Source: Leidyana gryllorum EB-2025a
Taxonomy: Eukaryota > Apicomplexa
Length of the DNA: 64,000 bases
Assembly (NCBI GenBank): GCA_048772705.1
Contig: JBLWGC010000169.1
Location: forward strand, 1-64,000
Direction: 5' to 3'
Numbering within the stretch: position 1 is the first letter of the stretch; each line of letters starts with the position of its first letter. A program made the position numbers and the translations under genes. A model generated the notes under the pieces. It made no database searches, was not told where the DNA came from, and saw nothing but the letters and a program-made list of their open reading frames with translations. Shown piece by piece: positions 10,201 to 22,038 of the stretch.

Positions 10201-13200
10201 TAATGTTGGCGGCCTCCCCCGCCGCTCTCGTCATCGTAAGGGGGACTCTCGCCGTCTCTGTCGTCCCTCTCGTCATAATATGGGGGACTCTCGCCTCTGT
10301 CGTCATAGTGACGACCCGCGTCCTCCCGCTGGTCGTAATATGGAGGGCTCTCGTCATAGTGACGGCTCGCGTCCTCGCGCTGGTCGTAATATGGAGGGCT
10401 CTCGCCGTCTCTGTCGTCATATTGGTGGTCATCGCGGCCGCGCTGATCGTAATACGGCGGACCCTCGCCGCCGTCTCCGTCGTATCGTTGGGCACTCCCG
10501 TCTCTCTCGTCGCCATCGACATATTGTTGGTGTGCACTCTCGTCTCTCTCGTCTCTCTCGTCGTCGTAGCGCTCACTGCTGTCTCTCTGACCATAGATTT
10601 GTCGACCCCCGCCTTTCATCCCGTATCCGCGGCCAATGCCGTCTCTGTCGTCGTAATGGCGATCATCGTGGCCTCCCTCGCCGCTATCAGCTTCAAAGTA
10701 GGCCTGACGGTCATCAAAGTCTCGACGACGATCAATCGGTTGTGAGGTTCGGATGAACTGCTCCTCTTCGTATTGGCGGCCGTCTCCAATGAGACTGCCT
10801 CCAATGAGACTGTCACCGATTTCTATCGGTCGAGCGGGCTGTCCGGTGGAGACCGACTGTTGGCTCTGAATGAGAATTACTTCTGGCTGATGGTGTGTTT
10901 GGGGTGGCGGTGGGTTGGGGGGGCGGTCAAGTCGATGACCCCCCCCGGACGGAGGGCGTATGGAGCGATCGTCGTCTTCCGGACGGGAGATAATGGGAGG
11001 CCGGCGGGAATGTATTGCACTGATTGAGGACTCTTCAGAGACGGCGTGGTGTAATTGGTGGTGGGGGTTGGAGAGATCTCTGTGTACTTGAGTGGTCCTC
11101 TGATTGTCGATGTAATCTGTGTAGCCGGGGGGTCGACTGGAGGTGGTTTTGTCGAGCAGAATGAGCGACTCATCGCCGCCGGTGGCGGAATGGTTCTCGG
11201 CGAAGTTTTGTCTCAATCGATCCGGTGCCGAAGACCTCGTCACAATGGCCGGGACTTCCTGGACAGACAGTGAACTGTCAAACAGTTTGGGGTCCTGTGT
11301 TGAGGGAGGATCATTGTGGTTGGGATTGTGAGACCCAATGTACTCCAACGACGAGGCGACAGAGGAAACTTTGAGACCGACACCGTCTGAGGGAGTGAAC
11401 CCGGGTGGACGAGCGTCAGTGTCGCCCGTAACAGGATCGACGTCTCCGTCTCCGTTGTACAGGTTGCCGTCTCCGTCTCCGTTGTACAGGTTGCCGTCTC
11501 CGTCTCCGTTCCCCTCTGGAGACGGAGGAGGGGCGGCGCATCTCAAGTAGTACGCCATAGTGTCATCGGGTCCGAGCTGTCGTACCATTTGAGTGAGTTG
11601 GGTGTTTGGCGGGGCGGGGAGGGGGTGCTGCTGATCGGTGTCCTGTCCGTTGGCTGCCGTCTCCAGTGCGTATTGGGCGCAGAGGTGTGCGTGTGTTTGT
11701 TGCATTCGTTCGAGTATTTTGTCGATGACGTGTGCGGGTGGTACGAGTATCCAGGTACCCATATCGTCAGCGAGTTGGGCCAAATAGTCGATTTGGTTCA
11801 TAGGGTAAACTTGACATTTGACACCGACCTCTGCCAGATTATAGTACGGGTGACGGTCGGGATAGGAGCCCGGGACAAATAGCCAATCCCGGCCGCCGTT
11901 CTCGAATCCTTCGGGATATTCGATAAAGTGAACGAGTTGACGTTTGTGCCACGCGTCGATAATCATTCGTTCGATCTCTACCGCGGTCAGCGGTATCTTA
12001 TTGGCGTTGTGGGACCCGTTCTCGGGAGACGTCCAGATGGGTCTCTGGCGTTGGGGTGTGTAGATACTGTGAGACAGTTTGCGGACGGGACTCAGAGGTT
12101 TGGGAATGGGATGAATGCCTCCGTAACGAATCTCACGCAGCTTAGCGAAGAAATTCCACCGTCTCGGATTAAGTTTGAGGTCCTCTTGAGCCTTTTTGAC
12201 CAATCGCTCAAACTCGGCTTTGAACTCTGTCGGAATCGATATTCCGCGCTGAACTCTGTGCAGCACATCCGGGTGCTCGTGGACGTCCTGGAAACATCCC
12301 TGATACCACGGGAACTCGTCCTGGGACAACATTGGGATCGGTGTGGGTCCAATGGAATCGCCACCGCGAATAGCAGCCGCCGCCTCAAAGGGGTCTGTGG
12401 GACCCCCCCGCGAGCCGCCGACTTCTTCTTCTTCTTCAATGGGTTTCCCACTTCGACTTAAGAGACGATCATTGGGCCCGGGCCGATACCTCTGAACCAA
12501 ATTGGCGACGGCCTGTGTCCGTTGGCCGTCGCTCAGTGTGGCATTCATTCCCTCTTCTCCCGTCTCGCAGCCGCCATTGTGCTGATGACCAATGATTGTC
12601 ACACTCGCCGTCTCCGAGTCGGAGACGTGACCCATTCCAATTGTGGCGGGCTGAACGACCTTTCGTTGGAGATTCTGACCCAAAATGACATCGGCAGCCG
12701 AGCTCGAGTCGCTTTGGACAGTTCTGTTGTGTTCATTCATCCGCTGCTCCAAACTCGGCGGGAGAGCCCAATTTGTCTCAGTGCGGCCTTCGCTATCCGA
12801 CATCACTCCACCACCGGGACGACTGAGCATCACCAACGAGTCGTCCATTCGATGTCGATCTGTGGGCGGTGGTTCGACAGCGTCCACAAACTCTTCTTCT
12901 TCACCCCGTTTCGGGGGTCGCGTCACTGCCCGTTGGTGACCAAAGTTGGCCGCCGCCGCCACATTCGTCTCGCTGTCAGTCGGTTTCGACTGCGGTTGAG
13001 GCGCAACTCTTATCATATTGCCGTCTCTGTACACCGCGACCTTCTCGCCCACATTCGGTACGCCCGGGAACGGGTGGCCGGGCACAGCGGAATGGGCCAA
13101 GGCCGCTATCGTCGGTGTCACAGTCATCGCTGTCAACGGCGTCTGGGGATGCAGCGGCACCGAGGAGGGTGCCGGACTCGGACCCATCGCCGCCAATTGG

Positions 13201-16077
13201 TCTTCTTCGGGCAGTTTCTGCAGAGTCAATCCGTGTGACAGAATGTGGTTCCGTTGATGGCCAATAATTCCTTCCATTATATCGCAACGGTTACTGTAAA
13301 ATCGAATGCGTTTCTGCAACAGATTCACTGTCGTCCGCAAAGTACCAATGGTCGCTGTCAACTTTTTCACTTCCGCTTCTGACTGAGCCAACCGCTGCAA
13401 CGCAGCACCCCGCTGCTGACACGCCGTGTCTCGAGCCCGACGGAAGGCATTGCATTCCCGACGAATCACAGACATATCCTGACTGATCTGCTCGCTCACA
13501 CCTGAAAGTGAAAGTCGGAGTGGAGTGATCGCAATCGCCGCCCCACACTCACCAGCGCTGTTGGCGCCCGGCGTCTCCGGCAGATCCGAAGGAGAGGTAT
13601 AACCGGCCGTCTCCTCGTCCTCAGGTCGGGGGCTCTGCTTATGAATCTCAGCCAATAAAGTCCGATATCGGGACGCCAGAGACTCATATTCCATCTTTAT
13701 TTTGTGCAATTCATCCGTTGCCGCAAACGCAGACTGTTGATACATTTCCCGATCAGCCACCAACTGAGACACACACACACACATTCTGTCATCTGCGGTC
13801 CAACTCACCGCTCTCAATTGCTCCTCCAACTCGTTCTTCACCTGCAGCGTCGCCTGGAGATCTCGTGCCAACTGCAACGCGTCAAATGCATCCGCATCGC
13901 CACTTTGCATACCTGAGTGGTGCCTTCATGATGGCGTTCGGCGACGAGGACCTCGTCCGACAGCTGTGCCCGGAGGGTCGCGTTCTCCTGTTGGAAGACG
14001 CGCAGCTCCTCTTGCAGCTTTGTAATTCGCTGTTAAAGAATTTTCAGTGCCCAATGCTGCATTTTACCTCAGTGATTAGTCGGTTACTCTCCTCCACAGA
14101 CTTGAATTCGGATTGCAAACTGTCATACTGCCGTGTTATGTGGGCAGTCTCGTCTGTCAGTTTGCGAACTCTTTGCACGAGATCGTCTCGATCTCTGCAT
14201 ACGGCATTATATTGGCCGTCTTTAACCACAAGTGCTCTCCCAATGTCGTCAATCTTCACTGATTGATCATTGATCTGTGCCGTCTTTTGTGCCAACTCCT
14301 CCCTCAGCTCTTCGAGCTCCGCCAAACGGTTCGCCTCTGCTTTGCTTTGCTCTTCGGCTGCCAGGTGACGCTCCACCTCCGCTTTCTCAAAATACTCCAA
14401 TCGATTCTTGTCGTACTGAAGGGGAGTCTCGCATCGGACACACCGGTTGCCGGGGGGGGGCCAAAGGGGGGGCACCAACAATAGGGAGACGGCACTTGCG
14501 GGCACTTGTGACATTACCTGCATAGCCTTATTGGCTTTGTCTAACTGAGCGATAACGCGAGCGTATTTCTTTCCGATCGCTTCCATATCGTCTTCCATTG
14601 ATTGTATCTGAAGCGAATTAGAGAGAGACGTCTCATTTTGTCCATTACTTCTCCCTCTCACCCTTCGTTTCAGAGTGTCAACAAGTTTCTCCTTTTCCTC
14701 ACGTGCCATCTGCAGCATCCGTTTCTCGCTCATCCACGCGTCTTTGGCGGCCTCGAACGCATCGAGCTGTTCAGCGCTCGTGAATATCGGATGTCTCTTG
14801 CGATGTGAGTTCGGAGACGCTTCATTCTCTTTCTGCCCGGCCGGCGGGCGGTGGTCGTTGTCCCCGGTCCCTCCCGAGTTGGCCGCCTCCTGTTTCTTCA
14901 ACAGAGCGGCCAACTTTTTCTCAATCTTTCGGATCTGTTCGTTCAGCTCTCCTTTCTGTGCCTCCAACTCGCTCACAGTGGCGCGAGCCTTCTGAAGTTC
15001 GGAGACCAGACTCTCAGTCCCTGTTTGGGACTGGCCAATCTTTGCTCGAACGCTCTCCACCACTTGGAGGATCGCCATCTCGTGACTCTCGTGACGACAT
15101 TTGCCGCAGTTTGTCGACCCCACCGGCATCCCCGCCGCCGCCGACCCCGTCAACAGCGCCGCAATCTCCCGGTCCTTCTCCGCTATCACCTCCTGCAACT
15201 GATTCTTCTCTTCACAAGCCGCCCACACCGCCTGAAACTCTTTCAGAAACGGCGGAAACTCTCTCTTCCCCTTCTCGTCAACCAGACCAGAAGCTTTCGC
15301 CCGCTCGTAAGCCAATAGCAACGATAAAAGGGATGCTGACGCTTGAGTCCAATCTCCCCCTTCCTCGCCCCGCTGGTCATTGATCTTAAGAACCGATGTC
15401 AAAATCACTAATAGAGATTCACATAGCCGACTCAATCGGAAAACCTGTTCAACCCATCCAGACAAGAGAGTCCGCTGCCACTCTTACTCTGGCACTCGTC
15501 TCCGCCGCCTCATAGTCAGACAAGGGCCCCATCATGTGGCCGTTCCCCTGCGGCTGACCTCCAGTAGCCGGCACCACCGTCGCAGCCTTGGCACTCTCGA
15601 CCGCTTCAGTCAACTGTAGATTGCGCTCTTTAAGCTGCCGCACTCTGCCGTAACAACGTTATTCGCCACTCACTTAGCTCACACACACACACACACTTTC
15701 GGAGCGCTCCCACACACACACTTTCGGATCGCTCCCACACACACACTCACACCTGTTCAGATTACTCACTGTTTGATAATGTTGCTATTGGAATCAACAA
15801 GTCGGGTGAGATCATTGAATAGGCGTTCCACAAGATCTGCGGAATGGACGTCAAACGGCAACAGATACTTGAGAGAGGCCAGTTTGGTCCCCAATTCGGT
15901 CAAGCGATCTGGTGGCCATCTTGCGTAATTGGCTTGGAGTTTGGGATCAATGGCGGCGGCCGTCGTATTATTAGTCACTGGTTGTCTCGCTCCACGGCCA
16001 GAGTTGATAGGGGGAGGGGGAGGGGGCGCAACGGCTGTTGCCGCTTGACGAGCCTCACTTGCCAATGGAGGGGCCAT
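7236..16077 (-). CDS. giant CEP135/Bld10-like centriolar protein with low-complexity tail
   Basis: Probable centriole/basal-body cartwheel protein. The N-terminal segment RLTELGTKLASLKYLLPFDV then SADLVERLFNDLTRLV matches the conserved start of CEP135/Bld10 (in human: KRLDQLGYRQTL... LVEKLFSDLVHT). Long coiled coils follow to about residue 750. Short introns (for example 15769-15646, and others near 15480, 14610, 14480, 14050, 13900, 13800 and 13530) join frames cleanly. From about 13.5 kb to 7.2 kb is one almost unbroken exon of about 2,000 residues. It holds a Trp/Tyr-containing patch (QDEFPWYQGCFQDVHEHPD), degenerate SPPYYDQRED repeats, a run of 13 Ala and Arg/Ser/Gly-rich stretches. Total length is about 2,800 residues, against about 1,140 for human CEP135. 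I chose ATG 16077 because the longer frame begins with GTG. Two fused or adjacent genes remain possible. Confidence 0.6.
9640..11530. repeat. degenerate coding repeats in the CEP135-like gene
   Basis: Minus-strand coding sequence of the giant gene contains imperfect repeats around the peptide SPPYYDQRED(A)xRHYDD (clearest 10,200-10,480). At 11,440-11,520 there are three near-exact 24-bp units encoding NLYNGDGD. They are in frame with the gene and of low complexity. Plus-strand open frames here are antisense shadows. Confidence 0.75.
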
Positions 16078-16092
16078 CAAAAACCACTTGTC
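16078..16092. promoter_or_regulatory. 15-bp spacer between divergent start codons
   Basis: Only 15 bp separate the ATG of the CEP135-like gene (minus) from the ATG of the secreted-protein gene (plus). The start on the plus side is fixed by a good signal peptide. On the minus side the next in-frame ATG is far downstream. No TATA-like box fits in the spacer, so each core promoter must lie at least partly inside the other gene. Confidence 0.6.
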
Positions 16093-17331
16093 ATGCACTA
16101 CCTAATAAGTATTTCAATATTGGGTGGATTGACCGTCAAAGGGCAGTACCAATCCTCTTACCCTCGGGAAGCCCCATATCAATGCTACTCTCCTCTGACA
16201 CTGCCCAGAATCGATCAGTGGGCAGTCCTCCCATTTGTGAATATGACAATCGACGACGAAGAGGATGAGAATGAGAGCGGGATCGACGATAGCGATGTGG
16301 GAAGCGATAATGCTCAGCAAATCGAGAATGAGTGGTGGCTAAAGACGAGTCCAGATGTAATCGCAGATGAAGTCATAGCGGGTCGGGACAAAGATCAGGG
16401 ACGGCCAATTAGGCTACAGATGAAGTATGTGTACCCTGTTCCAGCGGATGCTATAGATATCCCACTCGAGCCACTCAATACCCACGGGCGTTCAAGACAG
16501 GAGCACCCACCTTGGCTTGTGAAAGACCCCCTGCGCGAAGACATAGATGACTATCCTGACAAGGCTAGGGATCTGCGGCTGATTTGTGACTCGGGTCACG
16601 CCTACGACCGCTGCTTTGGCCCGCGGCTGCCAATGTGTAATGCCTACTGTGCCCGACAGTGCACAATCTTCTGCGGGGACTTGATAGGTGACTTCAAGGC
16701 CGTCCAAAGGTGCCTCAAGGGCAACCACTTGGAGCACTGCGCGTTCCGATACCTCGAAACACTCCAAACATCGGCGGCAAATGTGTGCAGAACTGAGGTT
16801 CGCACCCACAACGCGCTGCAAGGTGAGGGCACACACGTGTCTCCCGTGTTCGGACACACCGGCACACACACTGTGTACACTGTATCTTTTCGGGAAGACA
16901 TGTTGGAGACGATTAATCTCAAGCGGTTGCGCAAGGCGGTGGTGCGTTTGACGTTGGATAAGCCTTTTGACTGGCAAAGCGAAGGGCCAGGGATCGGCAA
17001 CTACATTTCCCGGACGATGGAACCTATCGGGGAAGAGTGTCATCTACCTCGGCAAGTTTTAGATTACGTGTATCTGAGTCCCACGCCTGAGCTGAGGACA
17101 CCGAGCGCATACTTTTTGCGGCCCGTGAACTACGCGACAGGCCCATACCACGTCGAAATAGACGTCACACCTTATGTCAAGGATCTTGACCGAACACAAA
17201 TGCCTTCAATAGTAATCCATTGGCCGGGGCTGCAGCCAATGTTGGCTGCGAACACGGCCGACATTCGGCTGCAAGTGGCCTCAATGCGTGATCAAGTGCT
17301 GAGTAGCGAAGGGTTTCACATCCCATACTGA
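16093..17331 (+). CDS. secreted cysteine-containing protein, 412 aa
   Basis: Not recognised. The signal peptide MHYLISISILGGLTVKGQ decides the start over an upstream in-frame ATG that lies inside the divergent gene. Residues about 55-75 are acidic. Residues 170-235 carry a Cys cluster (LICDSGHAYDRCFGP, PMCNAYCARQCTIFCGD, and two more), which suggests disulfides. The last third reads like a beta-rich fold (VVRLTLDKPFDW, YHVEIDVTPYVKDLD), somewhat like the lectin-type beta-sandwich modules that follow Cys-rich parts in secreted proteins. I cannot assign a family. There is no membrane anchor. It lies 27 bp upstream of RPAC2 on the same strand. Confidence 0.7.
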   Translation: MHYLISISILGGLTVKGQYQSSYPREAPYQCYSPLTLPRIDQWAVLPFVNMTIDDEEDENESGIDDSDVGSDNAQQIENEWWLKTSPDVIADEVIAGRDKDQGRPIRLQMKYVYPVPADAIDIPLEPLNTHGRSRQEHPPWLVKDPLREDIDDYPDKARDLRLICDSGHAYDRCFGPRLPMCNAYCARQCTIFCGDLIGDFKAVQRCLKGNHLEHCAFRYLETLQTSAANVCRTEVRTHNALQGEGTHVSPVFGHTGTHTVYTVSFREDMLETINLKRLRKAVVRLTLDKPFDWQSEGPGIGNYISRTMEPIGEECHLPRQVLDYVYLSPTPELRTPSAYFLRPVNYATGPYHVEIDVTPYVKDLDRTQMPSIVIHWPGLQPMLAANTADIRLQVASMRDQVLSSEGFHIPY

Positions 17332-17358
17332 GGGCAGAGATCAAAATTTTCGTCCAAG

Positions 17359-17688
17359 ATGAGTATCAACTACTTACGCGAGGCAGAGGATCCCCAGGCG
17401 CACGCACGGGCGGCAACGAGCACATGTTTGACTCTGAGCATCACTAGTGAAGATCACACTATGGGAAACGCGTTACGGTGTATGTTGACAAGTCGGCTGG
17501 ACACCGAGTTTGCTGGTTACTCCATCCCCCACCCGACCCAGAAGGAGCTGAATTTCCGCTTACAAACTCTGCAGCGTCCAGCGTTGGATGTGTTCGCCGA
17601 AGCGGTTGATAATCTGAACGATTTGGGCAAACATATTGAGAAGACTTTCGAGGAGGCGATTCAGACATATGAGAACAAGATGGGCTAA
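17359..17688 (+). CDS. POLR1D: DNA-directed RNA polymerases I and III subunit RPAC2 (AC19)
   Basis: Small alpha-like subunit that pairs with RPAC1/AC40 in assembly of RNA polymerases I and III. The 109-residue single-exon protein shows the family signature: SEDHTMGNALRCML near residue 31, then FAGYSIPHPTQKELNFRLQT, then a C-terminal helix (NDLGKHIEKTFEEAIQTYEN). Length is normal for the family. RPB11, the Pol II paralogue, is excluded by HTMGNALR and GYSIPHP. Its stop codon overlaps the stop of WDR70 on the other strand, the two sharing bases of CTAA at 17685-17688. Confidence 0.92.
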   Translation: MSINYLREAEDPQAHARAATSTCLTLSITSEDHTMGNALRCMLTSRLDTEFAGYSIPHPTQKELNFRLQTLQRPALDVFAEAVDNLNDLGKHIEKTFEEAIQTYENKMG

Positions 17689-19780
17689 TGATCAATCTTT
17701 GGCCGTTTCACCATACTTTGAGCCTCCAGTCGTCCCCTGAGCAGTGTTAGATAACCGCAAGTGCACATTTTCAGACCACATTGAGGACATTTCTTCTCGC
17801 CAGTCAATAGCGCTTCTCCACCTTCGACCAACGGGGATGTATCGAGGACGGGATCGGGCTGAGTCCGCTTATACGCCCGATCAACAATACTAACTTCTCC
17901 GTATTTACGGGATCCCAAAGAAGTACCTTCACGTAGCCGCTCGACCCAATCTTCATCGTCACCCCGTTGCGCCTGTTCTGCGCTGATGAAAGAGTTCATC
18001 GCGGTCTGAGCCATTGTCTTCTTCAAGACGGGTCCCTCGTGGGGCAAATGTACCGACAGAGGCACCGCTGGGTTTTGCTCGGATCGTCTTTGGTGTCGCT
18101 TCGGTTTCACTCTGCAGATAGAGGGGGGAAAGATCATCGATAAGCCGTCACCGAGTCACTTACTCTTTGAGTGTGCCGTCATTGAGACACTTTATATTAC
18201 TCGGCAGATTATACCACGAATAGGAGCTGTCAGTATCAATGGCAATCGGCTCGGTACTCTTGCGAGTGACCGCCGCTCCGGCCTGTTTGATTGCCAGTGC
18301 CCCTTCACCGCCAATTCCACGACGTCTACGAACCACCACCCCCGACTGGAGGGCTTCTTCCTCTTCTCCACCCTCCTCCGCATCTTCGACCAAACAGCAC
18401 ACTTTGCCCTGACTGTCTCCGACGAAGAGCTGTCGCAGGCCATCGTGGCTGGTCAGACACCCCAACTTGTCATCGCCCCGGCTGCCGAGCGCCTCGACTT
18501 CTTCCATTGTTTTGGAGTCCAAAGCTGAGACATAGTGACCTCTGATGTCACTATGAGTTGTGGTGAGGACGTATCGCGAGAAGTGGTACAGACTGAGAGT
18601 GGGCCTTTTGAGGTTGGACGACACAATGGACACTCTTTTCACCGGTTCCTTCATTTGTCGCGGGTCCCATTCTGAGGCAAAGAGAGATTGGAAACAAATT
18701 GTTGACGACTTACGGCAAATGTGGTTAGGGGACCGGGAATAGAAACAGGTCCCAGAGGCGTTACTCTCAATCTTGGAGACGGCCTCGCCCTGATGAGAGC
18801 CGCGGGCGATCTTTGTGGGTTTGCGGCTTTTGGAGTGGCTCTGTCTGGCGTCAAAGAGCTGTACAGAGTCATCGCTGCAGCCAGCAGCAATGAGACTGTC
18901 ACCCACGTAGCAGACAGTGTTGACGTGACAGTCGCGTGTGATGTTCGAGCCCCGTTTGTCCAACGCTTTGAAGACCACAATACTCGCCAAGGCCTGGTCC
19001 AACCCCTGCGGCGGCGCGTTCATATCCCACAACCGCACGGTACCGTCGAGCGAACCCGATATGAACAGATTGACTTGGCTCGGATGCCACTGTAAGGCGT
19101 TGACTGTGTGTGTGTGTCCCGGAGTTTGGGCTGAATCTCGGACGTACATATCGCCTTTGAAGGTTGACTGTGGGAGGGGTGAGCCAAGATGAGACTTGAT
19201 GAGTTTGTGGTATCAATTCTTACCACAATCTGATTTAAGCCATTGTCATAGACGCGTACGTATCTCTCGCTGCTAATGACGAGCAGATGGGATCCCGTTA
19301 GCGACCATTCGATTTGGTCCACGGGGTGGTGCTCCGGCAGACTGATCCCGCGGTACTTTGTACCGGTTAAATCCATATTGTGAAAGTCCCATAGGCGTAT
19401 CTGAAGGGGGCGATGAGGCGATGGGGGGGTAATGAGGGTTCACTCACTGTTCCGTTTTGGTCGCCGGTGGCGAATCGGTTGCCACGATTGACTATGGATA
19501 TGGCCGTGACAGCCGCCTCGTGGACGGGGACGTCTATGACGGTGGCCGGGAGAGGTGGGAGGGGTTCATCCGGGGCATCGTCGATGTCAAAAGAGGGGTC
19601 CTTGTCATCGTTATTTTGGGGCGGCGGCGAAGGGGGTAGAGAACTAGCTGGGGCTGGCGGTTCACTAAGAATATTGTTGGGCGGTTTGTTGTTTGATGAC
19701 GATGACCTATGCTCAACAGCAGCCTCCTTTTCCTCTTCGTCCGAGGATGAAGCTGCATACGCCCCATCCAAGCAATTCAT
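17685..19780 (-). CDS. WDR70: WDR70-like WD40 repeat protein
   Basis: Nuclear WD40 protein, linked in other eukaryotes to DNA-damage-associated H2B ubiquitination. The five-exon model (starts 19780, 19400, 19167, then about 18670 and 18130; introns 47, 56, about 95 and about 50 bp) joins WD repeats in phase. Examples are GTIRLWDFHNMDLTGTKYRG, YVRVYDNGLNQIV, VNALQWHPSQVNLFISGSLD and VQLFDARQ. The C-terminal PLSVHLPHEGP...YKRTQPDPVLD matches the conserved tail of WDR70. An added Cys pattern (CPQCGLKMCTCGY) sits just before the stop and could bind zinc. It converges on RPAC2 with overlapping stop codons, and its ATG is 26 bp after the CCT4 stop. Confidence 0.85.
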
Positions 19781-19806
19781 TGGCTGACTTTTTTTATTTA
19801 TACCAC

Positions 19807-21972
19807 TTAACGACAGATGACCACATCGTCAATCTTGAGCAACATGACCACAGTTTCCGTAGCCAACTTGAGTGCAGACTGCGATACCAACAACGGCTGC
19901 ACAATGTTCAGATCCGTCATCATGTTTTCGGCCACACTTCCCTGCGTGTGCGCGGAATACAAAATCCAATCAAAGTCTGTGTTGTCACTCACCCTCTTCA
20001 CGTCAACGCCGGCAAACTTGCTGCCCTCATTGTGTTTGAGGCGCAGCTCAGTCACAATTTTGATGGGAGACAGACCCGCGTTCTCAGCCAAAGTGTACGG
20101 AATCACCTCCATGGCATCAGCATAGGCCTTCACACACAGCTGTTCAGCCCCGAGCAGAGTCAGTGCCTTCTCGGCCAACTTGGTGTTAATCTCTGTCTCT
20201 GGAGCACCACCACCCGGCAACAGCGCGCGAGTGCGAACGATCGAACGCATCACACACACAGCATCCCGGAAAGATCTCTCAGCCTCATCCAAAGTCTGCA
20301 CCAAAGACGACAAATTGGCCAAAGATGATAGAAGAAGAAGAAGAAGAAGAAACTCACCAAAGTATTCGATGCCCGAATCACCACACTCACGGCGTTGGTC
20401 GATGGCACACCCACAAATTTGACGATACGCGACTCTCCCATCACTTCCTCACTCACTTTAGCCGCGCTCCCGAGACGGTCAGCAGTGAAGTGATCCAACG
20501 AAGCGATCGGCTCGCACTTGAGGGTCTGTCAAACAAAAAAATCGCTGTCGGAAGGGGGAAGGGAGACTGTACCTTTGAGATGAACTCAATGTCCTCGCGC
20601 TCAATGTCAGTGATGACAGCGATCTTCATCTTTGCCAGCAGGTCAAAGGCCAGAGTGCTGACCGCATCGCGCAAAATGGACTTTTGGACCAACAGCACAT
20701 TGCAACCAGTAGCCGCAATGTGCCGAACTATCTTGGCGATCTGAGTCTTCTCCTGTCTCAATAGTCTGTCCATGGCAGTGTAGTCTTTGACCTCAATGGT
20801 TTGGTCCATATCAGTCTTGGGCAAAGAGATGCAAAACTGAATCAAACCAATCTTGGCGTTCTGCACATATGTGGGACCCATAGCTCGACGGGTTATCCGC
20901 TGATTCTGCAACACCAAACCTTCAACCAACTCAGAGTCGTCCACAGTGCCCCCGAACTGCTTCACCACCCGGATGTCCTTCAAGTCAACGTTCTCAACTG
21001 TCTTGATATCCTTAACAATCTTCAAAACAGCATCCACAGCGATCGGAGCCAAGTGAGAGGCCAAACTCGAAACAACTTTGCTCTGCAAAGAGGTTGTCAC
21101 CGCACGCTCAAGATCGTTACGGTTCTCCAAATCCACCGGCTGAGCGATATCCTGCAGTATCTCCTGAGCCATCTTCTCAGCCTTCAGGAAACCAGAGGCC
21201 ACCGTCTGGGGATGCAAACCACGAGCCAACAGCTCACTAGCGGCAGTCAACAAAGCCCCGCACAATACCACCACAGACGTTGTACCATCTCCAGCCTCCA
21301 CATCCTGAGCCTCAGACAACTCCACCAACATCTTCGCTGCCGGATGCGATACATTCAATTCCTTCAGGATGGTAGCACCATCATTCGTGATCACAACCCC
21401 ACCCTTGCTGTCCTGAATCATCTTATCCATCCCACGGGGCCCCAATGAGGTTCGAACGCTGTCCGCGACCGCTGCAAGGAAACAGTATATCTGGCGAATC
21501 GTGATACAGTAGGATATGAAAGGGAAGGATATGAAATGCCCGCATCTGAAATGCCCGGATATGAAATGCCCGGATATGAAATGCCCGCATCTGAAATGCC
21601 CGGATATGGAATCTCCTTCTCAAGGCGCGCCATTCGGCTGAAACGTCACCAACGCGTGTGCTGTGTCTCTTCGATTGAAGGACCGCGCACGTGTGTGCTA
21701 CCCCAAAAAGACGCTTTCGGTTGTATAAAACCGATTGATAGGCTTCGCGGGGATCGCTTGTGATATATTAGAGATTGGAGCATGTGATGTACAAAGACAC
21801 AAGACTGACGAAGTGGTGAATTTGTATTACCTTTTGCGGCGTTAACATTCTGCTGGCGTGTTTGGTCTGCGCGGTCATTACGATCCAATCTGTCAGTGTT
21901 GGGCGTCGGTTGCGGCCTGGTCCGTGCCACAGAGGCCATGGTGGGGCCGCCTGCGAGGGGAGCGGACGCCAT
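19807..21972 (-). CDS. CCT4: T-complex chaperonin subunit delta
   Basis: Subunit of the cytosolic CCT/TRiC ring that folds actin and tubulin. Exons are 21972-21831, 21471-20573, 20525-20358 and 20295-19807; introns are 359, 47 and 62 bp. Hallmarks are [23 protein letters not shown], the ATP-binding motif [19 protein letters not shown], and CCT4-specific stretches ([45 protein letters not shown]). ATP-hydrolysis residues are intact, and length is about 565 residues. The start is the first ATG after a stop. The first intron is long for this window and holds a 15-bp tandem repeat. The third contains a (TTC)n tract used as its polypyrimidine region. Confidence 0.96.
21528..21610. repeat. 15-bp minisatellite in CCT4 intron 1
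   Basis: About five tandem copies of the unit ATATGAAATGCCCGG, some with CATC in place of GATA, lying inside the 359-bp first intron of CCT4. The copies are not under coding constraint as far as I can see, although the 15-bp period keeps open frames by chance. Confidence 0.85.
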
Positions 21973-22038
21973 GATGTAAAAGATTTGAGTTTTTGGCGAG
22001 CATTGATGGGCGAAAACGGGACTAAAAAGGCTTCTGTG

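Noticed and set aside
9671-10756. Long plus-strand open frame of 361 codons
   Set aside because: It is antisense to the repeat-rich coding part of the CEP135-like gene. Its Arg/His/Pro-rich composition is a by-product of the repeats, and it has no domain or splice context.
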